Origin: Anseranas semipalmata | Lineage: Eukaryota > Chordata > Aves > Anseriformes > Anseranatidae | DNA: 64,000 nucleotides | Assembly: GCA_013399115.1 (NCBI GenBank) | Contig: VXAA01003938.1 | Span: 417,255 to 481,254 of the forward strand | Direction of reading: 5' to 3' | Shown here: positions 63,188 to 64,000 of the stretch, in pieces | Position numbering within the stretch: the first letter of the stretch is position 1 | Layout: every line of letters begins with the position of its first letter | Notes under the pieces: model-generated | The model's database searches: none | The model's input: only the letters and a program-made list of their open reading frames with translations | What the model was told of the DNA's origin: nothing | Made by a program: the position numbers and the translations under genes

Positions 63188-64000
63188 CCTAGCAGAAATA
63201 CATTGGTTAATAAAGACATACTACGCTACTACAGTACCTCATTTCAAGTATAATGTTAAACTTTCATGAGTAGATGTTTCACTAGGAAACTCAGATTAGC
63301 ACATATTGAGTACAGCATCCTTGTATTGTTGTCAGATGTTGACCATATGTCTTTGTGGACAGCTGTTTCCCAGTGTTGCTGGTCCTTGATGTGCTATCAG
63401 CAATCACACAACTAATAACCTGTTTTTGAAGTTACAGGTAAGATGTATTGCTGTTTGGCTTCCCTTTCCAAACTACTCCCTTGCTTTTGATTTTTGTTGT
63501 TATTACTAACTTCTGTTGCTAGTATATTCATATTTTTTTTCTCTATAGCAAATTGCAGAGGACAAAAAGTAAAGTAGGTAGTTCTGTCACTTTCTTAGGA
63601 TTTCTTAATTTGAAAATAATGGTGCTATCAGCAAAGAAGAAAACTATATATAACAGAATGAGGAAAAAATATCTACTACTTGATTTTCAGGCAAAGATAT
63701 TTTAGGTGATTGTGTTTGTGATATGAAATATCTTTTCCAACAGAGTACAATGTTTTTAAAATATCTTCTCTCATCTTGTCCTAGACTTTAATTTAATGAT
63801 GTTGAGTGCCGTTAAGCAAGTGATGTACATTGTTTCCAAGATGAATGACATTAAACTGTGAATGAAAAATATGATTCGGGACTCCTTACTCTTCTGTATG
63901 TCACAAAGACTTTACATGGTACCACTTAGGTAGAATTTGTAGATTATGGTTGTATACCTGGATATTAGAGGAATTCTTCTAAACTGACTTTTTTTTTTTT

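Noticed and set aside
56545..64000. Possible 5' exons of DNAJC15, the mammalian neighbour of EPSTI1
   Set aside because: No HPD motif, membrane segment or conserved exon could be read on either strand. The gene probably lies outside the window.

Overview
The window is AT-rich vertebrate nuclear DNA, almost certainly from a bird. Several CR1 LINEs are present, some ending in the avian 3' tail of tandem ATTCTATG units, and there are two copies of an avian-type retroviral LTR. Genes are split into short exons with GT-AG borders. There are no bacterial operons, ribosome binding sites or CRISPR arrays, and most long open frames are chance or repeat-derived.

One protein-coding gene is recognised: EPSTI1 (epithelial-stromal interaction protein 1), on the minus strand. 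Ten coding exons run from a start ATG at 55527 to a donor site at 12163. All nine internal junctions keep the frame and have GT-AG borders. The exons encode 310 residues, close to the roughly 300-320 residues of the mammalian short form. The protein is highly charged, rich in Lys, Glu, Gln and Arg, and predicted to be largely helical or coiled coil. The final coding exon is not located with confidence; a weak candidate is given near 11650. EPSTI1 is an interferon-induced gene in mammals. Here a perfect ISRE core lies about 420 bases upstream of the ATG, and a second ISRE-like site lies in intron 1.

Layout: 1-11650 is the 3' flank, holding a reverse CR1 (914-1504), an old CR1 remnant (about 2430-2610), a complete solo LTR with a 5-base target duplication (7584-8379) and simple repeats. 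12164-55527 is EPSTI1, with CR1 copies of both orientations in introns 1, 6 and 8 and older CR1 remnants in introns 1, 3 and 7. 55528-64000 is the 5' flank, with the ISRE, a truncated LTR of the same family in the opposite orientation (about 58315-58690) and a CR1 ORF2 fragment (62450-62961). The mammalian neighbours FAM216B and DNAJC15 were not found.

The most interesting observation is in the gene itself. Exons 5-6-7 and exons 8-9-10 look like a duplicated three-exon module: 84 and 74 nt exons with the same phases, then a third exon that begins in the same phase, contains a similar N-x-L/F-L-x-R-L motif and ends on a Trp codon at a phase-0 GTAAG donor.
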